NCBI RefSeq assembly: GCF_003863965.1
Contig: NZ_RRCN01000001.1
Span: 6,631,071 to 6,695,070, forward strand
Direction of reading: 5' to 3'
DNA from: Paenibacillus oralis
Lineage (GTDB): Bacteria > Bacillota > Bacilli > Paenibacillales > Paenibacillaceae
DNA: 64,000 bases
In this document: in pieces, positions 34,606 through 44,002 of the stretch
Numbering within the stretch: the first letter of the stretch is position 1
Layout of the letters: each line of letters starts with the position of its first letter
Notes under the pieces: generated by a model
What the model was told of the DNA's origin: nothing
The model's database searches: none
Seen by the model: the letters and a program-made list of their open reading frames with translations, nothing else
Translations under genes and position numbers: made by a program

Positions 34606-35376
34606 TCATTGATGAGTAGTGCCATTTTGGCCGGCCTCTTCGCTTTCCGGCGGGGGATACGGCACGTAGGAATCGGCATCCAGCATTTTCAGCTGTCCGG
34701 GATCCTGATTTTGCAAAATCTCGTTCAAATACTCCGCCTTCTTGGGCAGCAGCGAGATCGCGGAAATCACTTCGAATTCGGAGCGCGTATACATTTTGAT
34801 CCGGTCCGGATAAGACAAGGTTGGCGAAGGAACGATCTCGGATATATCGGCGGTCAACTCGCCAGGAATCTCCGACAACGTTTTGCAGAGTTTAACCAGA
34901 TTGGGATCATCCGCTTTCCACCCGGTCAAAATAGGCTTGTCCACCGGCATGGAGCCGTTTTGCAGCGGGATTTTGGTGCCGTTCGCCAGCAGTCCGTTCA
35001 ACATCCCGTCGCCGGTAAGCTCATAGGCCGCAAGAGGAAATTCTTCAATCTCGATTTCGATGGTTCCCGGGAATTTTTTGTTTACGTCCGCATGCTGCAC
35101 GGAAGGAATGCTTTCCAATTTGCGCTGAACGTTCCCCGAACTGACGGCAAAAAACGGAGCCCCGACTTCCAGTCCGGCGGCCTCCAAAAGCTCACCCTCC
35201 GTGGAATACGTATTGCCGTGAAACGTAATCGCCGAAACCTTGCTTAAAGACGAGCGAAAAAAAAGCACGCAGAGCAAAGAGAGGAACAGCAAAATGAGGA
35301 TGACTTTCACTTTTCGGTCGCTTTTCTTTTTCGGTTTTTCCGGCTCTTTCAGGGCAGGTACATTCGCTTTTGGCAT
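34606..35376 (-). CDS. ftsQ: Cell-division protein FtsQ/DivIB
   Basis: Bitopic divisome protein that scaffolds FtsL and the septal PBP. The 256-residue protein (start MPKANVPALKEPEKPKKKSD) has a basic cytoplasmic N-terminus, one transmembrane helix (VILILLFLSLLCVLFF), a POTRA domain (VSAITFHGNTYSTEGELLEA) and the FtsQ beta domain. GGAG lies eight bases before the ATG at 35376. It sits between murA and ftsA. Confidence 0.94.
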   Translation of the reverse strand: MPKANVPALKEPEKPKKKSDRKVKVILILLFLSLLCVLFFRSSLSKVSAITFHGNTYSTEGELLEAAGLEVGAPFFAVSSGNVQRKLESIPSVQHADVNKKFPGTIEIEIEEFPLAAYELTGDGMLNGLLANGTKIPLQNGSMPVDKPILTGWKADDPNLVKLCKTLSEIPGELTADISEIVPSPTLSYPDRIKMYTRSEFEVISAISLLPKKAEYLNEILQNQDPGQLKMLDADSYVPYPPPESEEAGQNGTTHQ

Positions 35377-35468
35377 ATCATTTCTCCGCAACTTTCTGAA
35401 TAAATAATAATAGAACAACGTCCAAAAGCCTTGATCCCCTCCGGCCGGAGGGGATATAAGGCCAAGCC

Positions 35469-36749
35469 TCAGGCTAAATCAAGCTGCTTCAGTACGGGCG
35501 ATTCGCGATGGATTAAGCCCCCGAGACGCTGGAACATCGTTTCGATCCGGTCGTAGCCGCGATCGATGTGATGAACCTGCTCCACGATCGTTTTGCCTTG
35601 CGCCGCAAGCCCCGCAATGACCAGCGCGGCACCGGCCCGCAGGTCCGTGGCCTCCACGGTGGCTCCGTACAATCTTGGCACCCCGCGAATGAAAGCGCGA
35701 TTCAAATCGACCGAAATGTCGGCGCCCATTCGGACCAATTCGTCCACATGCTTGAATCTGCCCTCGAACACGGTCTCCTTCATCACGCTGAGTCCGTCCG
35801 CCAACGCAAGCAATACCATAATTTGCGACTGCAGATCGGTCGGAAAGGAAGGGTACGGCGAAGTCACGATCCGTTCCACCGCCCGCGGACGGCCTGCGCT
35901 GCTAATCGTTATTATATCATCGGCAGCTCCGATTTGAACACCTGCCCGCCGCAGCACCTGAAGCAGCGACACCAGGTGCGCCGGATTGCAGTGTGTCAGC
36001 GTTACGCTTCCGCGCGTCGCGGCTACGGCGATCAGCGCGGTTCCGGCAACGATGCGGTCGGGGATAACCTCGTAATCGCATGGATACAGCCGCTCTACGC
36101 CGCGAATCCTAATCGTGTCCGTTCCGGCGCCGATGATGTCCGCCCCCATGGCGTTCAGGAAGTTTTGCAAATCCTGAATTTCCGGTTCCCGGGCGGCATT
36201 GCTGATTACCGTCGTCCCCTCCGCCAGCGCGGCCGCCATCATGATGTTTTCCGTCGCTCCAACGCTGGGAAAGTCAAGGTGAATATCGCTGCCGACCAGC
36301 TTGCCGGCCCTGCACCGGATTTGCTGTTCGCTTTCCTCAATTTGCGCTCCCAAGGCCTCCAGCCCTTTCAAGTGCAAATCGATTTTCCGTTCGCCGATCG
36401 CGCACCCGCCCGGCTGGTAAATGCAAACTTCCCCGAACCTGGCGAGCAGCGGCCCCATCAAAAAAATCGACGACCGCATCTGCTTCATCAAATCCTCCGG
36501 CACATGGCTTGAATCCGCGCTTCCCGTGTCGACCGTAACCGTATCCCCTAAATGGACGGCTTTGCAGCCAAGACGGCCGAGTATGCCCAGCATGACATCA
36601 ATATCGAGCAGACGGGGGACATTTCGAAGTTGCACCTTGCCTTCGGACAGCAAACTAGCGGCCAGAATCGGCAGTGCGGCATTTTTTGCTCCATGGATAC
36701 GAATGGTTCCTGATAGGGGTCTCCCGCCTTCGATCACCAATTTGTCCAA
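35469..36749 (-). CDS. murA: UDP-N-acetylglucosamine 1-carboxyvinyltransferase
   Basis: Transfers enolpyruvate from PEP to UDP-GlcNAc, the first committed step of peptidoglycan synthesis. The 426-residue protein begins MDKLVIEGGRPLSGTIRIHG. The fosfomycin-reactive active-site cysteine is Cys116 in YQPGGCAIGERK. The start is TTG with GGAGGTG close upstream. It lies between murB and ftsQ. Spore formers often have two MurA forms; which one this is cannot be told from the window alone. Confidence 0.96.
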   Translation of the reverse strand: MDKLVIEGGRPLSGTIRIHGAKNAALPILAASLLSEGKVQLRNVPRLLDIDVMLGILGRLGCKAVHLGDTVTVDTGSADSSHVPEDLMKQMRSSIFLMGPLLARFGEVCIYQPGGCAIGERKIDLHLKGLEALGAQIEESEQQIRCRAGKLVGSDIHLDFPSVGATENIMMAAALAEGTTVISNAAREPEIQDLQNFLNAMGADIIGAGTDTIRIRGVERLYPCDYEVIPDRIVAGTALIAVAATRGSVTLTHCNPAHLVSLLQVLRRAGVQIGAADDIITISSAGRPRAVERIVTSPYPSFPTDLQSQIMVLLALADGLSVMKETVFEGRFKHVDELVRMGADISVDLNRAFIRGVPRLYGATVEATDLRAGAALVIAGLAAQGKTIVEQVHHIDRGYDRIETMFQRLGGLIHRESPVLKQLDLA

Positions 36750-36765
36750 TGTATCACCTCCGAGT

Positions 36766-37671
36766 TTACCGTTCGCCCACGAAAAAAACCTCCGGCACCA
36801 GCGTTACGCCGAATTTGCCTTTGACGGCGGCCTTGATCTCCTCCATGAGCGTTAGAACGTCCTCTGCTGTCGCTTGCCCGGTATTGACGATGAAATTGGC
36901 GTGCAGCGTGGATACTTCGGCTCCTCCGACCCTTAAGCCTTTAAGTCCGGCCGCCTCGATCAGTCTGGCCGAATGGTCTCCCGGCGGATTGCGGAAGACG
37001 CTGCCGGCGCACGGCTGCTGAAGCGGCTGCGTTTTGCGGCGGCGGTCCTTGTAGGCCGCCATGGCGGCGGCGACTTCCAGCCGGTCGCCGGAAGCCAGCA
37101 TAAATTCAGCTTTGGCCACAATGCCGCGCTGTTCATGCAGTACGGAATGCCGATAGTCAAATTTCATATCCTCTGCGGTGTAAGTGACCAATTCACCCGT
37201 CTCCAGAACAATGTCAGCGGATTTAAATATACGTGACACATCGGACCCGTGAGCGCCGGCGTTCATATATACGGCTCCCCCCACCGTTCCGGGGATGCCC
37301 CCGGCAAACTCCAAGCCGGTCAGCCCCTGTTTGCCCGCCATGATGCTGAGCCTGACGAACGAAGCGCCACCTCCGGCCCGGGCCTCGTTTCCGTCAAATT
37401 CGATCTGCTCCAAACCGGAGCCCAATCGGATCACGCACCCGCGAATTCCTTGGTCGGAGACAAGCATGTTTGAGCCTTTGCCGACCACCATCCAAGCCAC
37501 CTGCTCTTCATGAAGCAGCCGGACCAGCCTGGACAGCTGCCCGGGATTCTCAGGTACGACCATCGCGTCAGCGGGACCCCCGATTTTCCATGTTGTATAT
37601 TTTGACATCGGCTCGTTCGGCAATACCGTTCCGACTCCCTGCCTGGTCAAATTCGATATCCAATGCTGCAT
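36766..37671 (-). CDS. murB: UDP-N-acetylenolpyruvoylglucosamine reductase
   Basis: FAD- and NADPH-dependent enzyme that reduces enolpyruvyl-UDP-GlcNAc to UDP-MurNAc. The 301-residue protein (start MQHWISNLTRQGVGTV) has the FAD-binding PCMH region with KYTTWKIGGPADAMVVPE and GKGSNMLVSDQGI. The short type II active-site block SVFRNPPGD carries the catalytic serine. AAGGAGGG precedes the ATG. It is 17 bp from murA; a 238-bp spacer without a recognisable gene separates it from murG. Confidence 0.96.
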   Translation of the reverse strand: MQHWISNLTRQGVGTVLPNEPMSKYTTWKIGGPADAMVVPENPGQLSRLVRLLHEEQVAWMVVGKGSNMLVSDQGIRGCVIRLGSGLEQIEFDGNEARAGGGASFVRLSIMAGKQGLTGLEFAGGIPGTVGGAVYMNAGAHGSDVSRIFKSADIVLETGELVTYTAEDMKFDYRHSVLHEQRGIVAKAEFMLASGDRLEVAAAMAAYKDRRRKTQPLQQPCAGSVFRNPPGDHSARLIEAAGLKGLRVGGAEVSTLHANFIVNTGQATAEDVLTLMEEIKAAVKGKFGVTLVPEVFFVGER

Positions 37672-37909
37672 CGTAAAATCCCTCCTTGACTTGTAGGCGG
37701 AAAACACCCCGGCCTTGATGCCGCCGGCATAATCAGGTTCATGCCGTCGTAAACGAAGCCGGCTGCCCGGGTCCGTCGGAGCAAATCATGCTAACCGTTG
37801 TCCTTTTCGCTCCGCTTGGATTGTCACGATTTATAGAGTATCTTATGCCTTCCTCACGGAGAGTGTGACAATCGCCCAGGTCCAGTTCCGGCCCCTTTGT
37901 TTCTCCGCG

Positions 37910-39031
37910 TTAGCGGCGATTTCCGCGGCTTTGGACAAGACGCCGCATCTCCTCCACCAGCAAATGGGCCGAGTCCGGTTTGCCGAGACGGCGGGAAGCC
38001 GCCGACATCGAGGCGTGGACGGACAGCTCGTTCATGATCCGCTGAATCGAGCCGAACAGGCTCTGCCCGCTCAAGTCCGGCTCCAAAATGACTTCGGCGG
38101 CCCCGGCCCGCTCCAAAGTCCTGGCGTTTTTCTCCTGATGATTGTTCGTCACGTTGGGCGACGGAATCAGAATCGCCGGAATTCCGAGCGCGGTGATTTC
38201 CGCCAAAGAGGACGCTCCTGCTCGTCCCACGATCAGGGAAGTCGCGGCCAGCACCTCCGGCATGTTGTGAACGTAAGGAAGCACCTGCAAATGATCCGGG
38301 AGCCCGCCCAGTTTGCCGCGAATGGCTTCGAGCGTCGCTTCATGGTAAGCCTCTCCGGTGACGTAAACGAATTGCAGATGCGGCGCTTCCGCAAGCAGCG
38401 GTGCCATGCCGATCATCGCTTCGTTGATCGCTTTGGCCCCCCGGCTGCCGCCGACGACGAGCACGACCGAACTGCTTGCGGCAAGCCCCAGGGAGGCAAA
38501 GCCCTTCGCCTTGTCGGCCGCATGAACGGTCGTAGCCCGCGGATTGCCGGTATATACGACATTCCCGGCTCCCGGGAACGCCGACTCCGAGCCTTCAAAG
38601 CTCACCGCCACGGTCGACACGTATTTGCTTAAAAAACGGTTGGTCAGCCCCGGAATGGCGTTTTGCTCATGGATGACGCTCGGGATACCCAGCTTGGCGG
38701 CCGCGTAAACGACCGGTCCGCATACGTATCCGCCCGTCCCGATGACGACGTCGGGGTTAAATTCCCGCAGCAGTTTTTTGGACGCGCGCACTCCTTTGAG
38801 AAAACGCATGACGGTCTTTATATTTTCGATCGACAGTTTGCGGCGAAAGCCGGTGATGTCGATCGCTTTAAACGGAATGTTTTGCTTCGGAACCAGCGAG
38901 CTTTCCAGCCCTCTCTGGCCGCCGATATATAAAAATTCGGAATCGGGAAATTCCGCAGCGCATTGGCTTGCGACGGCCAGCGCGGGGTAGATGTGTCCCC
39001 CGGTTCCGCCGCCGCTCAGTACGACGCGCAT
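37910..39031 (-). CDS. murG: MurG, lipid II synthase (GlcNAc transferase)
   Basis: Peripheral membrane GT28 glycosyltransferase adding GlcNAc to lipid I. The 373-residue protein begins MRVVLSGGGTGGHIYPALAV with the donor-lobe G-loop. VIHEQNAIPGLTNRF and the acceptor/donor blocks VLVVGGSRGAKAINEA and LIVGRAGASSLAEITALGIP are conserved. The ATG at 39031 follows AGGTGAG and starts four bases after the spoVE/ftsW stop. Confidence 0.97.
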   Translation of the reverse strand: MRVVLSGGGTGGHIYPALAVASQCAAEFPDSEFLYIGGQRGLESSLVPKQNIPFKAIDITGFRRKLSIENIKTVMRFLKGVRASKKLLREFNPDVVIGTGGYVCGPVVYAAAKLGIPSVIHEQNAIPGLTNRFLSKYVSTVAVSFEGSESAFPGAGNVVYTGNPRATTVHAADKAKGFASLGLAASSSVVLVVGGSRGAKAINEAMIGMAPLLAEAPHLQFVYVTGEAYHEATLEAIRGKLGGLPDHLQVLPYVHNMPEVLAATSLIVGRAGASSLAEITALGIPAILIPSPNVTNNHQEKNARTLERAGAAEVILEPDLSGQSLFGSIQRIMNELSVHASMSAASRRLGKPDSAHLLVEEMRRLVQSRGNRR

Positions 39032-39035
39032 ATTC

Positions 39036-40133
39036 TCACCTCGCATAACGGGATAAATTAAGTAAAATGCCTAACGCGGTCAGCATAAGCGTCAGCGAAG
39101 ATCCGCCGTAGCTGATAAGCGGCAGCGTAATGCCGGTGACGGGCATCAGGCCGATCACGACGCCGATGTTGATCACGACCTGGACGGCGACCATCCCGAC
39201 GATGCCGACGGCCAGCAGGCTGCCGAACGTGTCGTCGATCGTCATCGCGACCCTCATGCCGCGCCACACCAAAATGAGGAACAGCAGCAGGACGAGCAGT
39301 CCGCCAATAAAGCCAAGCTCCTCGGCCAAAATGGAAAAAATAAAATCGGTTTGCGGCTCCGGCACATAGCTGTATTTCTGCCGGCTCATCCCGAGCCCCA
39401 GCCCAGCAAGCCCGCCGGGGCCGATCGCGTACAAAGACTGGATGATCTGGTACCCCGCGCCGAGCGGATCGGACCAGGGATCAAGAAAAGCGGTAATCCG
39501 TTGCAAGCGGTAGGGCGCCGCCAGAATCAGGCCCACGAATCCAAGCGCCCCAAGGCCCGCCAGACCGGCCAGATGCAGGATTCGGGCTCCGGCCGTAAAG
39601 ACGATCAGCAGCGAGGCGCCAAGCATGACCGTGCCTGTCCCCAAATCGGGCTGCAGCATGATCAGACCGAACGCTAGACCGATCACGCCAAGCGGCGGCA
39701 GCAGACCTTTGGTGAAATTCGTAATCTTGTAACCTTCCTGGCTAAGGAAGTAGGATAGGAACAAAATCATGCCCAGCTTCATGAACTCGGACGGCTGGAT
39801 GCCGAACGAGCTGATGCCCAGCCAGCTTCGCGCTCCCCCGCGGACGACCCCGATGCCGGGGATCAGCACGATCACGAGCAGGGCAAAGCAAATGACCAAC
39901 CCCACCTTCGCGTATTTGCGCAACAGCCGGTAATCGAAATTCATCAGCAAAAACATCGCGACCAGTCCGAGTACGGCGAACAACAGCTGACGTTTCACAA
40001 AGTAGAAAGAATCGCCGTAATCATGAAAAGCGAGTACCGAACCCGCGCTGTACACCATCACAATTCCGATCGCCAGCAGTCCGAGGATGCTGGCCATAAG
40101 CCAAAAATCCGGCGCCGTACGGCTCTTGCCCAT
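39036..40133 (-). CDS. spoVE: SEDS-family lipid II polymerase SpoVE/FtsW
   Basis: Polytopic glycosyltransferase partner of class B PBPs. The 365-residue protein has about ten transmembrane helices. Hallmarks include FGIQPSEFMKLGMILFL, LQPDLGTGTVMLG, SYVPEPQTDFIFSILAEELG with the catalytic Asp region, and GITLPLISYGGSS. Its place between murD and murG matches B. subtilis spoVE; division FtsW cannot be excluded without the rest of the genome. The ATG at 40133 follows AGGTGG; the GTG at 40145 lies inside that site. Confidence 0.93.
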   Translation of the reverse strand: MGKSRTAPDFWLMASILGLLAIGIVMVYSAGSVLAFHDYGDSFYFVKRQLLFAVLGLVAMFLLMNFDYRLLRKYAKVGLVICFALLVIVLIPGIGVVRGGARSWLGISSFGIQPSEFMKLGMILFLSYFLSQEGYKITNFTKGLLPPLGVIGLAFGLIMLQPDLGTGTVMLGASLLIVFTAGARILHLAGLAGLGALGFVGLILAAPYRLQRITAFLDPWSDPLGAGYQIIQSLYAIGPGGLAGLGLGMSRQKYSYVPEPQTDFIFSILAEELGFIGGLLVLLLFLILVWRGMRVAMTIDDTFGSLLAVGIVGMVAVQVVINIGVVIGLMPVTGITLPLISYGGSSLTLMLTALGILLNLSRYAR

Positions 40134-40182
40134 CGTGGATGCCACCTCTTAACAGAAAGTAGGGGCTTTTCCACCCCCCTAC

Positions 40183-41607
40183 TTAAAGGGTATGCACCGC
40201 CTCTTTAAAAATGCGTCCACGCTCTTCGTAGGAAGAGAACATATCCCAGCTGGCGCATGCCGGAGAGAGCAGCACAGCATCTCCGGATGCGGCCAAAGCC
40301 GCTGCCTCCTTCAGCGCGGTCCGCAGCGTTTCCGCGGCACTGTCACCATTATCGACCACCACGATAGCGGATAGACCCGCGAGTTCTCCGGCTTTGGCGA
40401 TTTTTTCCTTCGTTTGCCCCAAGGCGACGAGCGCCTTCACTTTTTGTTTAAAGACGGGCACCAACTCCATGTAATCGGAGCCCCGGTCCAGCCCGCCGGC
40501 GATCAGCACGATCGGAGCCGTTAAGGCGCCCAACGCCATGATCGTCGCCTTCGCGTTCGTCGCTTTGGAATTGTTGTAATAAACCACGCCGCGCTTCTCC
40601 TCGACGTATTCCAAGCGGTGCTCCACGCCGCGGAACGTGCGCAGCGGCTCTACGAGAGCCTCCGGCGCCGCGCCCGCGGCCAGGGCGACGGCAACCGCCG
40701 CCAAAGCGTTCTCCACGTTGAAGCGTCCGGGCAGGGCAATGTCGCGCACATCGACAATTTTCCGCACCACGCCGTCCGCCCCCCGGTACATGACACTGCG
40801 GTCAAGTCCGTCCTCCATATCCGGAACATAGGCCGGCTGGATGTACACCCCTTCCGTCTTCAACTCCTCCGTCATCGAAAAAGGGATCAGTTTTGCCCGG
40901 ATATAGGGCACGAGCTGCCGGCATGTAGGGTCGTCCCAATTGACGACAGCCGTATCCGCCGCTTCCTGATTGGCGAACAGTTTGGCTTTGGAGGCCACAT
41001 AGTCATCCATCGTACCGTGGTAGTCCAGATGGGTCTCCGCCACATTAAGCAGGCAAGCAACCTTGGGGCGGAACGCCTGCGTCCCTTTAAGCTGAAAGCT
41101 GCTAAGTTCGGCCACGAGCCAGTTTTCGGCGCTCGCCGTCTCCGCCGCTTCACACAGCGGGGTGCCGATATTGCCGGCGACGAGCGGACGAAGCCCGGCG
41201 GCTTCCAGCATTTTACCGACCCATGTCGTCGTCGTCGTCTTCCCGTTGGAACCCGTAATCCCGATGATCGGCGCCGGGCTGATCCGGTAGGCGACTTCCA
41301 CCTCGGTCACGACGTCGATACCCAGCTCCAGCGCTTTGGCCACAGGCGGGGCCGAGTACGGGATGCCGGGGTTTTTGACCACCAGTTCGACGCCGGGATG
41401 GACAAGTCCGTCCGGATGTCCGCCGCATACAACAGAAATTCCCAAAGCCTCCAGTTCGGATGCTTCGGGACACAGTTCCCTCTCCTTTTTATCGTTAACC
41501 GTAACAACGGCTCCAAAATGATGCAGGGTTTTCGCGACCTGAACGCCGCTTTTCGCTAAACCGATCACGACCACCTGGCGTCCCCGGTATTCTTCTGGAT
41601 GCTTCAT
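40183..41607 (-). CDS. murD: UDP-N-acetylmuramoylalanine-D-glutamate ligase
   Basis: ATP-dependent Mur ligase adding D-Glu to UDP-MurNAc-L-Ala. The 474-residue protein begins MKHPEEYRGRQVVVIGLAKS. It shows the P-loop GITGSNGKTTTTTWVG, HLDYHGTMDDY, YYNNSKATNAKATIMAL and LIAGGLDRGSDY. The ATG at 41607 sits two bases after the mraY stop (TAATCATG) with AGGGG upstream. Confidence 0.97.
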   Translation of the reverse strand: MKHPEEYRGRQVVVIGLAKSGVQVAKTLHHFGAVVTVNDKKERELCPEASELEALGISVVCGGHPDGLVHPGVELVVKNPGIPYSAPPVAKALELGIDVVTEVEVAYRISPAPIIGITGSNGKTTTTTWVGKMLEAAGLRPLVAGNIGTPLCEAAETASAENWLVAELSSFQLKGTQAFRPKVACLLNVAETHLDYHGTMDDYVASKAKLFANQEAADTAVVNWDDPTCRQLVPYIRAKLIPFSMTEELKTEGVYIQPAYVPDMEDGLDRSVMYRGADGVVRKIVDVRDIALPGRFNVENALAAVAVALAAGAAPEALVEPLRTFRGVEHRLEYVEEKRGVVYYNNSKATNAKATIMALGALTAPIVLIAGGLDRGSDYMELVPVFKQKVKALVALGQTKEKIAKAGELAGLSAIVVVDNGDSAAETLRTALKEAAALAASGDAVLLSPACASWDMFSSYEERGRIFKEAVHTL

Positions 41608-41609
41608 GA

Positions 41610-42575
41610 TTACAACCCCTTGCTTAAGTAAAGTCCAATGCCCGCCAGGATAAGTCCGGCAGCCCAAAACGTCACCACAACCCGCCATTCCGACCAGCCT
41701 GACAGCTCAAAATGGTGGTGAATCGGGCTCATTTTGAAAACCCGTTTTCCCCTCGTTTTAAAAGAGGTCACCTGAATGACGACGGACAGCATTTCGATGA
41801 CGAAGATGCCGCCAATCACCAGGAAGAGCAGCTCGCTTTTCGTGATGATGGCGATCGCGCCGATCGCCCCGCCTAGCCCCAACGATCCGGTATCGCCCAT
41901 AAACACCTTGGCCGGGTGCGCGTTGAACACGAGGAAGCCAAGCACCGCCCCGATCATCGCCGCCGCGCAGACCGCGGAAGGGATCGAAGTCGCCTGCATC
42001 GCGATCACCGCGTACGCGCCGAACGCGATCGCGCTCACGCCGGACAGAAGTCCGTCCAGACCGTCGGTGAAGTTCACCGCGTTGCTGATTGCCAGCATCA
42101 TGACAACGATAAAAGGATAATAAAACCAGCCGCCGAGGTCAAAAGACCACCCGGTGCCCGGTATGCCGATCGCCGTGCTGTGCCCTTCCGAAATGAGCAA
42201 AACGCACATGATACCGGCGAACAGCAGCTGTCCGAACAATTTTTGTCTGGGCGTCAATCCCAAAGACCGTTTAAATACGATTTTGATGTAGTCATCGAGA
42301 AAACCGATCAGCCCAAAGCCGAGCGTAGCGATCAGCAGTACGTAGAAATCGGTGTTGATGACCGAAAATTTAAGAAAAGACAACGTAAAGGCAAGCAAAA
42401 TAATAACGCCGCCCATCGTTGGCGTGCCCGCCTTTTTCTGGTGGCTTTGCGGCCCTTCCCCGCGTATTTGCTGGCCGAATTTAAGCCGTCTCAGCAGCGG
42501 AATGATCAGCGGCGCCGAAATGACGGCCAGAATGAAGGATACGCCGATCGTTAACAGAATTAGTCCAAAATCCAT
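41610..42575 (-). CDS. mraY: Phospho-N-acetylmuramoyl-pentapeptide transferase
   Basis: Integral membrane enzyme making lipid I from UDP-MurNAc-pentapeptide and undecaprenyl phosphate. The 321-residue length and roughly ten transmembrane segments are typical. Signatures are [20 protein letters not shown] with the DD metal site, [15 protein letters not shown] with the catalytic Asp, [17 protein letters not shown] and [13 protein letters not shown]. Confidence 0.97.
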   Translation of the reverse strand: MDFGLILLTIGVSFILAVISAPLIIPLLRRLKFGQQIRGEGPQSHQKKAGTPTMGGVIILLAFTLSFLKFSVINTDFYVLLIATLGFGLIGFLDDYIKIVFKRSLGLTPRQKLFGQLLFAGIMCVLLISEGHSTAIGIPGTGWSFDLGGWFYYPFIVVMMLAISNAVNFTDGLDGLLSGVSAIAFGAYAVIAMQATSIPSAVCAAAMIGAVLGFLVFNAHPAKVFMGDTGSLGLGGAIGAIAIITKSELLFLVIGGIFVIEMLSVVIQVTSFKTRGKRVFKMSPIHHHFELSGWSEWRVVVTFWAAGLILAGIGLYLSKGL

Positions 42576-42601
42576 GGGATTTCACCCCCTCTCGCCGGTG
42601 T

Positions 42602-44002
42602 TTAGTGCTTTAGATTGCTATGTCTAACCGCGTCTACGATTTCCTCCAGCTTCATGCCCCGGGAAGCCTTGACCAGCACGACGTCCTTCGGATGGAGCTG
42701 CGAAATCAAATTGCGGATGAGTTCAGTTTTATCAGTATATGCGTGAATGCGCGCAGGTTCCAAATGTTCGGACGCGCCCTCGGCGATTTTCAAGCCCAGA
42801 GTCCCGTAAGTAAAAAGCTGATCCACTTGACCCGGTGTCAAGGCGGCGCCGATCTCGCGGTGGTATTCCTCCTCAGAGGCTCCAAGCTCGAGCATATCCC
42901 CGAGCACGGCGACTTTTTGGCGGAACCCTTTCATCTTTTCCAGCACTCCGATCGCCGCTTTCATCGCAGTGGGGCTGGCATTGTACGCATCGTTCAGGAT
43001 CGTCACGCCGCTTGCGCCGATGATGCGCTCGATCCGCATCCCGGTTAGTTCGGCATGGCTCAGCCCGTCCCGAATCGCGGCTTCGCTGACCCCATAGCGG
43101 CGGGCGACCGTGAGCGCGGCCAAAGCGTTCACCACGTTGTGCTCGCCCAGCAGGGGCAGCTCCAGCGGCTCCCCGCCGGTCTCATTTGAAGTGAACAGAA
43201 TGCGATCCTCCATAAACATCATCCCGGTCGGGTATTCGTCATTGCCTTGACCTAGGCCAAACGTGGCGGTCTGCAGCCGCTCCGGCTTCCGCGTGTCCGC
43301 CTCCGCGAGCACCTGGGGAATCAAAGGTTCGTCCCCATTGTAGACGAACAATCCCCCGGGCTTCATCCCCGCGAGGATCTCCAGTTTGGCCCGCGCGATT
43401 TCCTCCCGCGAGCCGAGCTGCAGCAGATGCGCTTCGCCGATGTTGGTAATGACCGCCGTCTCGGGCTCGGCCAGTTTGGACAGCAGCTCGATTTCGCGGC
43501 GGCCGCTCATGCCCATCTCCAGGACGGCGATCTCCGCCTCCTCGGGCATCGCCAGGATCGTCAGCGGCAGGCCGATGTGGTTGTTGAAATTCCCTTTGGT
43601 TTTATGCACTTTATACGTCGTGGACAAAAGCGCGTAAACGAGGTCTTTAGTCGTCGTTTTCCCGTTGCTGCCCGTAATGCCGACTACCTTAGCGCCCGTC
43701 TGGACCAAGTAGGACTTGGCCAGCGTTTGCAGCGCCTCCAAGCAATCGTCCACCAGGACGGCCGGCCCGGGAGGCGTTCCTTTGGACCGCTCCCACAGGG
43801 TTGCGGCCGCTCCCGCGCCCAGACAGCCGGCAGCAAAATCGTGGCCGTCGAACCTTTCCCCGGATAACGGAATAAACAAACAGTCCATTGCGATTTGCCG
43901 GGAATCGGTAACCGCGCCGCGTACCGTAATGCCGGAATCGGCCGCCTCCCGCACTTTTCCGCCGCACATCGCGGCTATATCCGCCAATTTTCTAATTATC
44001 AC
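42602..44002 (-). CDS. murF: UDP-MurNAc-tripeptide-D-Ala-D-Ala ligase
   Basis: Adds D-Ala-D-Ala to complete the pentapeptide. The 466-residue Mur ligase has VVGITGSNGKTTTKDLVYAL, LPLTILAMPEEAEIAVLEMG and MSGRREIELLSKLA, and a C-terminal domain from about residue 320 (ILNDAYNASPTAMKAAIGVL). The start is GTG overlapping the murE stop (GTGA), with AAGGGG nine bases upstream, so the two ligases are translationally coupled. Confidence 0.97.
   Translation of the reverse strand: MIIRKLADIAAMCGGKVREAADSGITVRGAVTDSRQIAMDCLFIPLSGERFDGHDFAAGCLGAGAAATLWERSKGTPPGPAVLVDDCLEALQTLAKSYLVQTGAKVVGITGSNGKTTTKDLVYALLSTTYKVHKTKGNFNNHIGLPLTILAMPEEAEIAVLEMGMSGRREIELLSKLAEPETAVITNIGEAHLLQLGSREEIARAKLEILAGMKPGGLFVYNGDEPLIPQVLAEADTRKPERLQTATFGLGQGNDEYPTGMMFMEDRILFTSNETGGEPLELPLLGEHNVVNALAALTVARRYGVSEAAIRDGLSHAELTGMRIERIIGASGVTILNDAYNASPTAMKAAIGVLEKMKGFRQKVAVLGDMLELGASEEEYHREIGAALTPGQVDQLFTYGTLGLKIAEGASEHLEPARIHAYTDKTELIRNLISQLHPKDVVLVKASRGMKLEEIVDAVRHSNLKH

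Noticed and set aside
37672-37909. A hidden gene or riboswitch between murB and murG
   Set aside because: The 238-bp gap has no open frame with a ribosome binding site, and no conserved riboswitch core was recognised.
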